Assembly (NCBI GenBank): GCA_964620425.1
Contig: CAZUGV010000002.1
Location: forward strand, 62,001-126,000
Reading direction: 5' to 3'
DNA: 64,000 nt
Source of the DNA: DASXUG01 sp964620425
Lineage (GTDB): Bacteria > Pseudomonadota > Gammaproteobacteria > Burkholderiales > Methylophilaceae
Positions 27,150 through 36,301 of the stretch are shown in pieces; within the stretch, counting starts at the first letter, position 1; every line of letters starts with the position of its first letter. Under the pieces are notes generated by a model. That model was not told the origin of the DNA. It made no database searches and was given only the letters and a program-made list of their open reading frames with translations. The position numbers were made by a program, and so were the translations under genes.

Positions 27150-28171
27150 TGCGTTGCCGCTTTTAGGGCTTCTAACTTAGCCAGTGCCTGACCGTTATCA
27201 ATCACTTCAGCCGCTTTTGCAATGCCATCGGCCAAACTACTTGCAACGCCTGATACATAAATCGCAGCCCCCGCATTCAGTAACACAATGTCACGCGCAG
27301 CTGGGTTTTTGCATTGCGATTTACCGCTAAGTACATCCAAAATCATGGCTTTGGATTCATCAGCATTCTGGATTTGAATATCTTTAAGTTGGTAAACACC
27401 CAAACCAAACTGGCTGGGGTTAACGGTGTACTCCATCACTTGACCATTTTTCAGTTCAGCAACATAAGTATCACCCGTGAATGAAATTTCATCCATCCCA
27501 TCCGCACCATGCACCACGAGCACATGTTCCGAGCCCAGTTTTTGCAACACTTGTGCGAGCTTTGCCGTTAATGCTCGATCAAACACGCCCATCACTTGGC
27601 ATTTTGCATTGGCTGGGTTAGTCAGCGGACCAAGCAAATTAAAAATCGTCCGTACACCTAACTCACGACGCACGGGGGCAGCGTGCTTCATGGCACTGTG
27701 ATGATTCGGCGCGAACATAAAGCCGATGCCAATCTCATCCACACTTGCGGCTACTTGCGTTGGCGTTCGATTGACATTCACGCCCAACACCTCAAGCACA
27801 TCTGCACTTCCGCAAGTTGAGGACACTGAGCGCCCTCCATGCTTGGCCACCTTTGCGCCTGCTGCCGCCGCGACAAATGCAGAAACAGTAGATACGTTAA
27901 AGGTCTGAATACCATCGCCACCCGTACCGCAAGTGTCTACCAAATGTTGCGTATCTTGCACTTGTACTTTGGTGGAAAGCTCGCGCATCACAGTAGCGGC
28001 CGCGGCAATTTCATCCACGGTTTCACCTTTCATACGTAGTGCAATCAAAAGGGCAGAAATCTGCACAGGCGTAAGTTCGCCAGCCATCACTTGTTGCATT
28101 ACTGCCAACATTTGCCCATGCGACAAATCTTGGCGGTTGAGAACTTGATTAAGCGCGTCCTTAAATAGCAT
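27146..28171 (-). CDS. trpD: anthranilate phosphoribosyltransferase
   Basis: A 341-residue enzyme transferring phosphoribose from PRPP to anthranilate. The PRPP-binding CGTGGDGIQTFNVST, KHGGRSVSSTCGSADVLE and the HHSAMKHAAPVRRELGVRTIFN block are complete. Length is normal. It starts at the trpG stop boundary and its own stop overlaps the lipoprotein start. Confidence 0.97.
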   Translation of the reverse strand: MLFKDALNQVLNRQDLSHGQMLAVMQQVMAGELTPVQISALLIALRMKGETVDEIAAAATVMRELSTKVQVQDTQHLVDTCGTGGDGIQTFNVSTVSAFVAAAAGAKVAKHGGRSVSSTCGSADVLEVLGVNVNRTPTQVAASVDEIGIGFMFAPNHHSAMKHAAPVRRELGVRTIFNLLGPLTNPANAKCQVMGVFDRALTAKLAQVLQKLGSEHVLVVHGADGMDEISFTGDTYVAELKNGQVMEYTVNPSQFGLGVYQLKDIQIQNADESKAMILDVLSGKSQCKNPAARDIVLLNAGAAIYVSGVASSLADGIAKAAEVIDNGQALAKLEALKAATQ

Positions 28172-28738
28172 TTAGTAGCTTTTCAAAAAGTTATCTAGCA
28201 ACTCGTGGCCATACTCAGTGAGGATGGATTCAGGGTGAAACTGAACACCCTCTATTGCCAAAGTTTTATGACGCACGCCCATAATTTCACCGTCATCTGT
28301 CCAAGCGGTGATTTCTAAACAATCGGGTATTGTTTCACGTTCAATCACCAATGAATGATAACGTGTTGCGGTGTATGGATTAGGCAAATCCTTAAACACG
28401 CCGGTATTTTTGTGGTGAATTTGTGAGGTTTTACCGTGCATCAACGTTTTAGCTTTGATGATTTTACCGCCAAAGGCCTGACCGATACTTTGATGCCCCA
28501 AGCACACACCCAGTAAGGGAATTTTGCCTGCAAACTCATGAATCAACGGCACGGAAATGCCGGCCTCATTGGGCGTACATGGCCCAGGTGAAATCACAAT
28601 TTTTTCTGGTTTCATAGCATGAATTTGCGCTAGCGTGATTTCATCATTTCGGTGGACGTGTACATCTTGACCAAGTTCACCAAAATACTGCACAAGGTTA
28701 TAGGTAAACGAATCGTAATTATCAATCATTAGTAACAT
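28172..28738 (-). CDS. trpG: anthranilate synthase glutaminase subunit
   Basis: A 188-residue class I glutamine amidotransferase (TrpG/PabA) that delivers ammonia to TrpE. The triad is visible: Cys in PLLGVCLGHQSIGQAFGG, and His/Glu in VQFHPESILTE. SPGPCTPNEAGIS forms the oxyanion region. It may also serve p-aminobenzoate synthesis. It lies three bases after trpE and immediately before trpD. Confidence 0.95.
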   Translation of the reverse strand: MLLMIDNYDSFTYNLVQYFGELGQDVHVHRNDEITLAQIHAMKPEKIVISPGPCTPNEAGISVPLIHEFAGKIPLLGVCLGHQSIGQAFGGKIIKAKTLMHGKTSQIHHKNTGVFKDLPNPYTATRYHSLVIERETIPDCLEITAWTDDGEIMGVRHKTLAIEGVQFHPESILTEYGHELLDNFLKSY

Positions 28739-28741
28739 CGC

Positions 28742-30250
28742 TTACTCCCCACCTTCTGTATTGATTCCAGTATCCAGCCCAGCCAACACCATCTCCGCAG
28801 CACGAATCACCGCGCGCGCTTTATTTTGCGTTTCATCCCATTCGCTTTGCGGTACTGAATCAGCAACGATACCCGCACCCGCTTGCACGTAAAGCGTTTT
28901 GTTTTTAATCACGCCTGTGCGGATGGCAATTGCCACGTCCATATCGCCATTGAAACTCAAATAGCCCACAGCACCAGCATAAATGCCGCGTTTAGAAGGC
29001 TCTAACTCGTTGATAATTTCCATCGCACGCACTTTTGGCGCACCAGAAACAGTCCCCGCTGGGAAGGTTGCCTTAATCACGTCAATTGCATCCATATTGG
29101 GTTTTAGTTTACCCTCAACGTTGGAAACAATGTGCATCACGTGCGAATAGCGCTCGATGACCATTTTATCAGTCACTTTTACTGAGCCTGTGACCGCAAC
29201 ACGACCTACATCATTGCGACCTAAATCCATCAATTGCACGTGTTCGGCAAGCTCTTTCGGGTCTGCCAATAACTCGCTAGCCAAGGCTAGGTCTTGCTCA
29301 CGATCTTTTCCGCGTGGGCGTGTGCCTGCGATTGGGCGAGCGGTGACGGTATCACCCTCTAAACGTACTAAAATTTCTGGCGACGCGCCGACTACGTGGT
29401 GGTCGCCCATATCGTAGTAAAACATATAGGGAGATGGGTTTAAGCTACGCAAAGCACGATACAAACTCAACGGTGGGGCGGTAAATGGTTGCGACATGCG
29501 CTGCGCCAGCACCACTTGCATAATGTCGCCCTCTAAAATGTAGTTTTGTGCTTTGGCAACGGCTTGTTTAAAGCTATCTTCGCCAAACTCAGATTTTGCT
29601 TCAGCAGCTGCATATGCGCTCGCTTCGGGGATGTTAGCAGAAGTCCGCAATTGCTTAATTAAGGCTTGTAGACGCGTTATGCCGTTATTATAAGCATCAC
29701 TCTGGGTGGGGTCTGCGTACACAATAAAATACAGCTTGCCTGAAAGATTATCGACTACCGCTAACTCTTCTGACACCATCAGCAGAATGTCAGGCACTCC
29801 TAGCGCATCAGTTTTTGCATGCTGGCTTTTAGCCAAACGCGGCTCAATATATTGAATCGTCTCGTAACCAAAATAACCAGCCAACCCACCTGTAAAACGC
29901 GGCAAGCCCTGATATGGCGGAGTTTTAAAACGCGCTTTGTAGGCTTTAACAAAATCTAGCGGGTTAATATCGGTGTGCGATTCCAGCACAGTGTCGCCTT
30001 GCAACACTTCTATCGTATTGCCACGCACCACGATGCGCACTTTTGCTGGCAAGCCGATGATGGAGTAGCGACCAAAACGCTCGCCACCTTGCACAGATTC
30101 AAGCAAATATGAAAATGGCTGATTCGCCAGTTTGAGGTAGAGCGAAAGTGGGGTGTCTAAATCGGCAAAGGTTTCAACAACCAATGGGATTCGATTATAG
30201 CCTTGCGCCGCAAGGGCGTTAAATTCTGACAATTCAATAGTGTGTAACAT
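28742..30250 (-). CDS. trpE: anthranilate synthase component I
   Basis: A 502-residue enzyme converting chorismate to anthranilate. The chorismate-binding half shows LNPSPYMFYYDM, ARPIAGTRPRG, LVQ-type HVQLMDLGRNDVGRVA, and TFPAGTVSGAPKVRAMEII. The N-terminal region contains the LLESVQGGERFGRYS block that forms the tryptophan feedback site. It is preceded by a leader with a Trp-rich peptide. The usual RBS (AAGGAAA) lies before the ATG. Confidence 0.97.
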   Translation of the reverse strand: MLHTIELSEFNALAAQGYNRIPLVVETFADLDTPLSLYLKLANQPFSYLLESVQGGERFGRYSIIGLPAKVRIVVRGNTIEVLQGDTVLESHTDINPLDFVKAYKARFKTPPYQGLPRFTGGLAGYFGYETIQYIEPRLAKSQHAKTDALGVPDILLMVSEELAVVDNLSGKLYFIVYADPTQSDAYNNGITRLQALIKQLRTSANIPEASAYAAAEAKSEFGEDSFKQAVAKAQNYILEGDIMQVVLAQRMSQPFTAPPLSLYRALRSLNPSPYMFYYDMGDHHVVGASPEILVRLEGDTVTARPIAGTRPRGKDREQDLALASELLADPKELAEHVQLMDLGRNDVGRVAVTGSVKVTDKMVIERYSHVMHIVSNVEGKLKPNMDAIDVIKATFPAGTVSGAPKVRAMEIINELEPSKRGIYAGAVGYLSFNGDMDVAIAIRTGVIKNKTLYVQAGAGIVADSVPQSEWDETQNKARAVIRAAEMVLAGLDTGINTEGGE

Positions 30251-30267
30251 GGGTTTCCTTAAATTTA

Positions 30268-30283
30268 AAAGTTTGCAATTGGC
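30268..30283 (-). promoter_or_regulatory. distal arm of the trp leader alternative pairing
   Basis: On the minus strand this reads GCCAATTGCAAACTTT and ends about 17 bases before the trpE start. It is complementary, with two single-base bulges, to AAGTTTGACAAGTTGGC (30326-30342) inside the leader peptide. A ribosome stalled at the Trp codons would cover the leader arm and free this segment. Inferred from complementarity only. Confidence 0.5.
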
Positions 30284-30311
30284 AGAATAAATCTGCGCAT
30301 TTCGTGGTCTT

Positions 30312-30353
30312 TCAGAGCCACCATCGCCAACTTGTCAAACTTAAATACTTCAT
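30312..30353 (-). CDS. trpL: candidate trp leader peptide (attenuator)
   Basis: A 13-codon ORF, MKYLSLTSWRWWL and stop, lies 61 bases before trpE. Three of its thirteen residues are Trp, clustered as W-R-W-W, the hallmark of a trp attenuation leader. Part of its coding sequence can pair with the segment just before the trpE ribosome site. No strong Shine-Dalgarno is seen (aataggtgtacc is the closest). A short GCAGA/TCTGC hairpin follows, without a long T-run, so the mechanism could be transcriptional or translational. Confidence 0.7.
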   Translation of the reverse strand: MKYLSLTSWRWWL

Positions 30354-30378
30354 GTTTTGGTACACCTATTATTTTCTC

Positions 30379-31056
30379 TTATTGAATAATTTCAACCAAC
30401 TGGCTTGCTTCTAGTATGCTTGCTACCACGCGATCACCATTCAACTGCTCTGCTGGCACACCGCGATTGTATCCGTAAGGCACGACAAAAACAGGACATC
30501 CAGCCGCTCTTGCTGCCTGTACGTCTGAAACTGAATCCCCAATCATCAGCAACTCATTTGGCTTCACACCAAACTGCTGGCACGCATGCAATAAAGGCAT
30601 GGGGTGCGGTTTTTTCTCAGCCAAACTATCGCCTGATAGCACTAAATCAAACGCATCAAATACGGCTTTTGATTTAAGCAGCGGCACGGTAAATCTCGCA
30701 GGTTTATTAGTAATGCATGCCAACTTAAAGCCCGCCTGTTTTAATGCTGCAACCCCCTCAAGCGCACCTGCATAAAAGCTGGTTTTTACATCCAACACTT
30801 CATCATAATGTCTGAAGAATATTGCGCTCGCTTCTGCAAATGCTTGTGGCTCAGGCTCGCCATCTTGGTCACCTGTTAGCAAGCCTTTGATAAGTTTAGC
30901 CGCACCGCGCCCAACATAGCTCATCACTTCTTGCTCAGTAATCCGCGGGCGACCTAATTCCACCAGCATGCGATTGACCGCTTCTGCCAGATCTGGCGCA
31001 GTGTTCAGCAACGTGCCGTCGAGATCAATCGCGACGGCTTTTATCTTTAAACGCAC
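30379..31056 (-). CDS. gph: phosphoglycolate phosphatase
   Basis: A 225-residue HAD-superfamily phosphatase. The nucleophile motif is AIDLDGTLLNTAPDL, motif II ACITNKPARF, motif III Lys in SGDSLAEKKPHP, and motif IV MIGDSVSDVQAARAAG. It clears 2-phosphoglycolate. The order rpe-gph-trpE is common in Betaproteobacteria. It starts 12 bases after the rpe stop. Confidence 0.93.
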   Translation of the reverse strand: MRLKIKAVAIDLDGTLLNTAPDLAEAVNRMLVELGRPRITEQEVMSYVGRGAAKLIKGLLTGDQDGEPEPQAFAEASAIFFRHYDEVLDVKTSFYAGALEGVAALKQAGFKLACITNKPARFTVPLLKSKAVFDAFDLVLSGDSLAEKKPHPMPLLHACQQFGVKPNELLMIGDSVSDVQAARAAGCPVFVVPYGYNRGVPAEQLNGDRVVASILEASQLVEIIQ

Positions 31057-31068
31057 TAAATTGTGTGA

Positions 31069-31779
31069 TTAAGCAACAGTCGCTAATTGCTCACGCAATG
31101 CAGCTACGATAGTGTTGTAACGGTTTGGGTCGGTGTCTTTACCCGCACCAAATACGGCTGAACCAGCTACAAAAGTATCTGCACCCGCTTTTGCAATTTC
31201 AGCAATGTTAGCCGCGTTAACGCCACCATCAACTTCCAACCAAATTTCACGGCCAGTTTTTTCCATGTATGCGTCGATTTTTGCACGTGCTAAACGCAAT
31301 TTGTTGAGTGTTTCAGGGATGAATTTTTGACCGCCGAAACCTGGGTTTACAGACATCAACAACACCATATCCACTTTATCTAACACGTGGTCTAAGTAGT
31401 GCAATGGCGTGGCTGGGTTAAACACCAAGCCAGATTTACAGCCATTGTCGCGAATCAAAGCCAAGCTACGGTCAATGTGTTCAGACGCTTCCGGGTGAAA
31501 AGTAATGATATTAGCGCCCGCTTTAGCAAAGTCAGGGATAATGCGGTCAACAGGTTTTACCATCAAATGCACGTCAATCAAAGCGCCTACATTTTTTGAA
31601 ATGTCACGAATCGCTTCACACACCAAAGGGCCAATGGTTAAGTTTGGTACGTAGTGATTATCCATCACGTCAAAGTGCACAATGTCAGTACCTGAGGTAA
31701 TCACATCAGTAATTTCTTGGCCTAATTTGGCAAAGTTTGCAGAAAGAATACTTGGAGCAATACGAAATGTTTTAGCCAT
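31069..31779 (-). CDS. rpe: ribulose-phosphate 3-epimerase
   Basis: A 236-residue TIM-barrel metalloenzyme interconverting ribulose 5-phosphate and xylulose 5-phosphate. Signature blocks are APSILSANFAKLGQE, VHFDVMDNHYVPNLTIGP, LMSVNPGFGGQKFI and EVDGGVNAANI. In a methylotroph it would feed the ribulose monophosphate cycle, but that is context, not something the gene shows. First gene of the rpe-gph-trp run. Confidence 0.97.
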   Translation of the reverse strand: MAKTFRIAPSILSANFAKLGQEITDVITSGTDIVHFDVMDNHYVPNLTIGPLVCEAIRDISKNVGALIDVHLMVKPVDRIIPDFAKAGANIITFHPEASEHIDRSLALIRDNGCKSGLVFNPATPLHYLDHVLDKVDMVLLMSVNPGFGGQKFIPETLNKLRLARAKIDAYMEKTGREIWLEVDGGVNAANIAEIAKAGADTFVAGSAVFGAGKDTDPNRYNTIVAALREQLATVA

Positions 31780-31905
31780 AATATTTTCAGTTCAAAAGTG
31801 AGTTAAAAAGTAAAAAAAGCTATTTTACCCGTTTTTAGTCGGGTAAATATAGCCTAATCAATTGAAATTGTTGCTAATCGTGTCACTATGCTGGAAAATT
31901 GCGAA

Positions 31906-33144
31906 ATGCATTTATTCACAGTCGGTGTAAATCACACCACCGCACCCATTTCTATCCGCGAACACGTAGCGTTTCAAAACGAAACGCTTGCGCACGCCCT
32001 GCACGATATGCGCAACTTTGGCATTAACGAAGCCGCTATTTTATCGACGTGCAACCGTACCGAAATTTACTGCAACACGCAAAACCCGCAAAGCGCGCTG
32101 GATTGGCTGGCACAATATCACAAGCTAGAGCAAAACCACATTCAAAACTACATTTACACCTTACCAAGTCAGGAAGCTGTTAAACATGCTTTCCGCGTGG
32201 CTTCTGGCCTAGACAGCATGGTGCTAGGCGAGCCACAAATTTTAGGGCAAATGAAGCAAGCCGTTAAAATTGCAGAAACCGCTGGCACGCTTGGTACGCT
32301 ATTACACAAACTGTTTCAGCGTACTTTTGCGGTTGCGAAGGAAGTACGCACTACCACAGATATTGGCGCCAACTCAGTTTCCATGGCGGCGGCGTCAGTG
32401 CGTTTAGCGCAACGTATTTTTGGGCAATTGAATCAGCAAAAAGTGCTATTTATTGGCGCTGGCGAGATGATAGAGCTATGTGCAGACCACTACCTTGCAC
32501 AAAAGCCCGCCGCCATCACGGTAGCTAACCGTACTTTAGAGCGCGGTCAGCAGTTGGCAGAAAAGCTCGGCGGCAGCGCCATTTTGCTTTCAGATTTACC
32601 AGATCGCCTGTCTGAATTTGATATTGTGATCACCAGCACCGCTAGCCAGTTGCCAATTGTCGGCTTGGGCATGGTGGAACGCGCCATTAAAGCGCGTAAA
32701 CGCCGCCCCATATTTATGGTCGATTTAGCTGTGCCACGAGATGTAGAGCCAGAAGTCGCGCAATTGGATGACGTGTTTTTATACACCGTGGATGATTTAT
32801 CTCAAGTCGTACAAACGGGTTTAGATAATCGCCAAGAAGCCGCAAAAGAGGCGGAAAGCATTATCAACGTGCGCGTTGACCACTTTATGCAGTGGCTACA
32901 AAACCGCGATGCTGTGACCACCATTCGCGCGCTACGCGACCAAGCGGAACATTATCGCAAATCCGAACTCGAAAAAGCCAGCAAACTGCTCGCCAAAGGT
33001 GAAGACCCGCAAGCCGTGTTAGAAGCCATGAGCAACGCGCTCACCAACAAAATGTTGCACGGCCCTAGCCACGCACTCAACAACACGCACGGCGAAGCGC
33101 GTGAGCAACTTGAAGAACTTTTAAAACAACTCTACCAACTATAA
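31906..33144 (+). CDS. hemA: glutamyl-tRNA reductase
   Basis: A 412-residue NADPH enzyme giving glutamate-1-semialdehyde, the first committed step of haem synthesis. FTVGVNHTTAPISIRE, the catalytic LSTCNRTEIY and the NADPH motif FIGAGEMIELCADHY are present, with a C-terminal dimerisation helix. I prefer the ATG at 31906 (MHLFTVGVNH, as in homologues) over the ATG at 31888, because the latter falls in a possible -10 element (TATGCT). Followed after 25 bases by prfA, the usual pairing. Confidence 0.95.
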   Translation: MHLFTVGVNHTTAPISIREHVAFQNETLAHALHDMRNFGINEAAILSTCNRTEIYCNTQNPQSALDWLAQYHKLEQNHIQNYIYTLPSQEAVKHAFRVASGLDSMVLGEPQILGQMKQAVKIAETAGTLGTLLHKLFQRTFAVAKEVRTTTDIGANSVSMAAASVRLAQRIFGQLNQQKVLFIGAGEMIELCADHYLAQKPAAITVANRTLERGQQLAEKLGGSAILLSDLPDRLSEFDIVITSTASQLPIVGLGMVERAIKARKRRPIFMVDLAVPRDVEPEVAQLDDVFLYTVDDLSQVVQTGLDNRQEAAKEAESIINVRVDHFMQWLQNRDAVTTIRALRDQAEHYRKSELEKASKLLAKGEDPQAVLEAMSNALTNKMLHGPSHALNNTHGEAREQLEELLKQLYQL

Positions 33145-33169
33145 AGATAAGATCCAGCAGCAAAATAAT

Positions 33170-34252
33170 ATGAAACCATCCATCCTCCAAAAACTAGCTA
33201 ATTTGAGCGACCGCCTAGACGAGATCAACCGTTTAATGGCTTCTGAAGACATCACCAGCAATATGGATAACTACCGCAAAATATCGCGCGAGCATGCGGA
33301 AATTACGCCGATTGTTGAGCAATATCACATCTACACCAAAACCGAGCGCGATGTAAAAGAAGCGCACGCCATGCTCAGCGACCCTGACATGAAAGAATTT
33401 GCGCAAGAAGAAATTGAGAGCGGTAAAAAGAAACTCGAAGAAACCGAGCTAGAGCTACAAAAACTATTGCTGCCTAAAGACCCTAACGATGAAAAAAATA
33501 TCATCTTAGAAATCCGTGCGGGTACAGGCGGCGACGAATCAGGTTTGTTTGCGGGCGATTTATTCCGCATGTACAGCCGCTTTGCCGAGCGCCAACGCTG
33601 GAAGATTGAAGTGCTTTCTGCCAATGAAGGCGAGGTGGGCGGCTACAAAGAAATTATCGCCAAAATTGAAGGCTTTGGCGCCTACTCAAAAATGAAATTT
33701 GAATCTGGCGGCCATCGCGTACAACGTGTGCCAGATACCGAAACCCAAGGCCGTATCCACACTTCGGCATGTACGGTAGCGATTCTGCCAGAGGTTGATG
33801 AAGTGAGTGATGTAGAAATCAACCCAGCCGATATTCGTATCGATACCTTCCGTGCCTCAGGCGCGGGCGGTCAACACATTAACAAAACCGATTCCGCCGT
33901 GCGCATCACCCACGCCCCAACCGGCATTGTGGTGGAATGCCAAGACGGCCGCAGCCAGCACAGCAACAAAGCACAAGCCATGATGGTGCTAGCCGCGCGC
34001 ATTAAAGCCAAACAAGTGGACGAACAAAACAGCAAAATCGCCAGCGAGCGTCGCAACCTCATTGGTTCGGGCGACCGCAGCGAGCGCATCCGCACCTACA
34101 ACTACCCACAAGGCCGTATTACCGACCACCGCATCAATTTAACCTTGTACAAAATTGACGCGATTACCGAAGGCGATATGGACGAGCTGATTAACGCGCT
34201 AGCGACAGAACATCAGGCGGATTTGTTGGCGACGTTGGGTGAAGATAATTAA
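33170..34252 (+). CDS. prfA: peptide chain release factor 1
   Basis: A 360-residue factor that terminates translation at UAA and UAG. The peptidyl-tRNA hydrolysis motif GAGGQHINKTDSAVRITH is present, and the stop-codon recognition tripeptide is P-D-T in QRVPDTETQGRIHTSA, a valid P-x-T form. PrmC, encoded 1 kb downstream, methylates the GGQ glutamine; two accessory genes now separate them. Confidence 0.97.
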   Translation: MKPSILQKLANLSDRLDEINRLMASEDITSNMDNYRKISREHAEITPIVEQYHIYTKTERDVKEAHAMLSDPDMKEFAQEEIESGKKKLEETELELQKLLLPKDPNDEKNIILEIRAGTGGDESGLFAGDLFRMYSRFAERQRWKIEVLSANEGEVGGYKEIIAKIEGFGAYSKMKFESGGHRVQRVPDTETQGRIHTSACTVAILPEVDEVSDVEINPADIRIDTFRASGAGGQHINKTDSAVRITHAPTGIVVECQDGRSQHSNKAQAMMVLAARIKAKQVDEQNSKIASERRNLIGSGDRSERIRTYNYPQGRITDHRINLTLYKIDAITEGDMDELINALATEHQADLLATLGEDN

Positions 34253-34277
34253 ATTTTTCCCGTAAGGAGTTCGCTTC

Positions 34278-34949
34278 ATGAGCAGAAAAGATATTAGTCT
34301 TCAGTGGAATAAAACATTATCGGAGTATTTGAACTGCATAGAAAATAATCAATATTTCAATGATAAGCATAACTTCTCTATATCTCAAGAAATCGCTTCG
34401 TCTCTTGCTGAGATTATTGAAAAATATATTTCTGGAATTAAAAGTAAAGATACCTGGGCTTCAATAACTTGGAGCTCAACATCATGCGGAGTTGTAGTTC
34501 ACGCCCATTCAAATATACAAAATCATCGATATAGTCTTGGTTTTTACCAAAATCAAATCTATTTTCAATCGTCAATTCTAGCGCCCAGAAATATTAAAAA
34601 TATGCCCGATGAATTTTGGGAAAATTTTTCTGAATTAACGAAATTAGAGAGTTTTAAATTTCAGGACAACGCTGGATTGCCTGAAGAAACAAAGACATCA
34701 AGTATTTTGAAGGGATGTAGAAGTAATACGTATAAATTGATTCGTAATTTTGTGTTACTGGAAGAACACTCACAATACGGCTCAATTGATTTAGGCTACT
34801 TTGAAGTAGTTTGGGATATTAGTGAAAGCTTTGACAATATTCTAAGCGTTGGAACTGAAGCCATGAAAAAAATTCACAAATTGAATTACATGTTATACCG
34901 TTGCGAATATCAAAAGTCTCATGCAAAAAGCAAGTATAGAGCGGATTAA
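34278..34949 (+). CDS. hypothetical protein, low-GC insertion between prfA and prmC
   Basis: A 223-residue, apparently cytoplasmic protein with AAGGAG upstream of its ATG. No signal peptide, membrane segment or catalytic motif is visible. Stretches such as WASITWSSTSCGVVVHAHS and MPDEFWENFSELTKL suggest a folded alpha/beta domain. I do not recognise a family. It is visibly more AT-rich than prfA or prmC, which indicates recent acquisition. It interrupts the conserved prfA-prmC pair. Confidence 0.65.
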   Translation: MSRKDISLQWNKTLSEYLNCIENNQYFNDKHNFSISQEIASSLAEIIEKYISGIKSKDTWASITWSSTSCGVVVHAHSNIQNHRYSLGFYQNQIYFQSSILAPRNIKNMPDEFWENFSELTKLESFKFQDNAGLPEETKTSSILKGCRSNTYKLIRNFVLLEEHSQYGSIDLGYFEVVWDISESFDNILSVGTEAMKKIHKLNYMLYRCEYQKSHAKSKYRAD

Positions 34950-35008
34950 TTTACGTAATATGCCTCCCCGCTAACGTGAGCAACAAGTTGCCCACAAACT
35001 CAATGATT

Positions 35009-35254
35009 ATGACTAACTTTAAATTATCAATTTTTCTATTACTAATTCTCGCAATCGTTTCATGCGCTAATGTGCCAACTACGCAACCCAATATCGTCGG
35101 CAATGACCGCGATGCGCATGGCTGCATAGCTTCAGCGGGATATATGTGGTGTGCACAAACCGCACAATGCGAGCGCCCGTGGGAGCTGGCGCAGCAAAAA
35201 GGCTTTGCGCTGACTGAGAGTAGTTTTTCTGAGTTTTGTAAAAAACCTGATTAA
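35009..35254 (+). CDS. small cysteine-containing lipoprotein
   Basis: An 81-residue product with a lipoprotein signal (LSIFLLLILAIVSC, lipidated Cys at about 19). The mature part carries HGCIASAGYMWCAQTAQCERPWE with three cysteines. This resembles small Cys-rich lipoproteins of unknown function. A GTG at 34976 gives a longer frame, but the ATG at 35009 places the signal peptide at the N-terminus. It lies 25 bases upstream of prmC. Confidence 0.65.
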   Translation: MTNFKLSIFLLLILAIVSCANVPTTQPNIVGNDRDAHGCIASAGYMWCAQTAQCERPWELAQQKGFALTESSFSEFCKKPD

Positions 35255-35279
35255 CAATAATGCGCTTAGCACCAGCTTA

Positions 35280-36131
35280 ATGACTAACACCATTCAAACC
35301 GCCCTTTCACACGCAAGCAAGGAACTAAAAGCCCACTTGCCTGAGCCAGAATCCGCCGCTTATGAGGCGAATTTATTATTGATGAGTTTGCTTAAAGTGA
35401 ACCGCGCTTGGTTAATTGCGCATCAAGACGATGAACTGCCAGCCAGCACTGATGCGGCATTTGAGGCATTGTTGGCAAGGCGTTTAAAGGGTGAGCCAAT
35501 CGCTTATATTTTAGGCGAACGTGAGTTTTTTGGCTTAAGCCTTAAAGTGACGCCCGACACGTTGATTCCCCGCGCTGATACGGAAACGCTGGTTGAAGCG
35601 GCGCTTGCGAAAATTCCGCCCAACTTGCCATATTCAATACTCGACCTTGGCACTGGCACTGGCGCGATAGCGTTAGCGATTGCCATTAACCGCCCACAAA
35701 CGCAAGTCACCGCTGTAGATGCTTCCGCAGGTGCTTTAACAGTCGCCCAAGAAAATGCAGTGAAACTACAAATACCCGATGTGCAGTTTGTTCTCAGCCA
35801 TTGGTTTGATGCGTTGGCTGGTAAAACTTTTGATGTAATTGTCAGCAACCCGCCGTATATCGAGGCGGACGATATTCACCTTAGTCAAGGCGATGTGCGC
35901 TTTGAGCCGCGCTCGGCGTTGGTGTCTGGGCAAGATGGCTTAAATGATATTCGCCACATTATTGCCCACGCCCCGCAACATTTAAACCCACAAGGTTGGC
36001 TGATGTTTGAGCATGGTTATAACCAAGCCAATGCTGTGGCAACCTTGCTTCAGCAAGCAGGTTTTCAGCATATTGAAACCATTAAAGATTTAGGCGGGAA
36101 TGAGCGTGTCACGCTTGGGCGGTTGATATAG
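35280..36131 (+). CDS. prmC: release factor glutamine N5-methyltransferase
   Basis: A 283-residue SAM enzyme that methylates the Gln of GGQ in release factors. The SAM-binding ILDLGTGTGAIALAIA and the substrate NPPY motif (IVSNPPYIEADD) are complete, with the N-terminal helical domain in front (YILGEREFFGL linker). Start at 35280 directly follows the small lipoprotein gene. Confidence 0.95.
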   Translation: MTNTIQTALSHASKELKAHLPEPESAAYEANLLLMSLLKVNRAWLIAHQDDELPASTDAAFEALLARRLKGEPIAYILGEREFFGLSLKVTPDTLIPRADTETLVEAALAKIPPNLPYSILDLGTGTGAIALAIAINRPQTQVTAVDASAGALTVAQENAVKLQIPDVQFVLSHWFDALAGKTFDVIVSNPPYIEADDIHLSQGDVRFEPRSALVSGQDGLNDIRHIIAHAPQHLNPQGWLMFEHGYNQANAVATLLQQAGFQHIETIKDLGGNERVTLGRLI

Positions 36132-36235
36132 ATGGACACCCAGCAAGTGGCGAACAACTCACGTGAATGCGCCACTACTTTGGTTATGTTGCGCTCTAAA
36201 TACCAGATAAACTTTACATTAGAAGTTGAAGTTTA

Positions 36236-36266
36236 AAGAAAAAAACCTCTTAAAAACAAGAGGTTT
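36236..36266 (-). terminator. ssb terminator
   Basis: AAACCTCTT (36243-36251) and AAGAGGTTT (36258-36266) form a nine-pair stem. On the minus strand it continues into TTTTCTTT. It lies 36 bases after the ssb stop and faces prmC. Confidence 0.82.
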
Positions 36267-36301
36267 CTGTAATTACTTTACACTTATGTCGCAGGTGTCC
36301 G

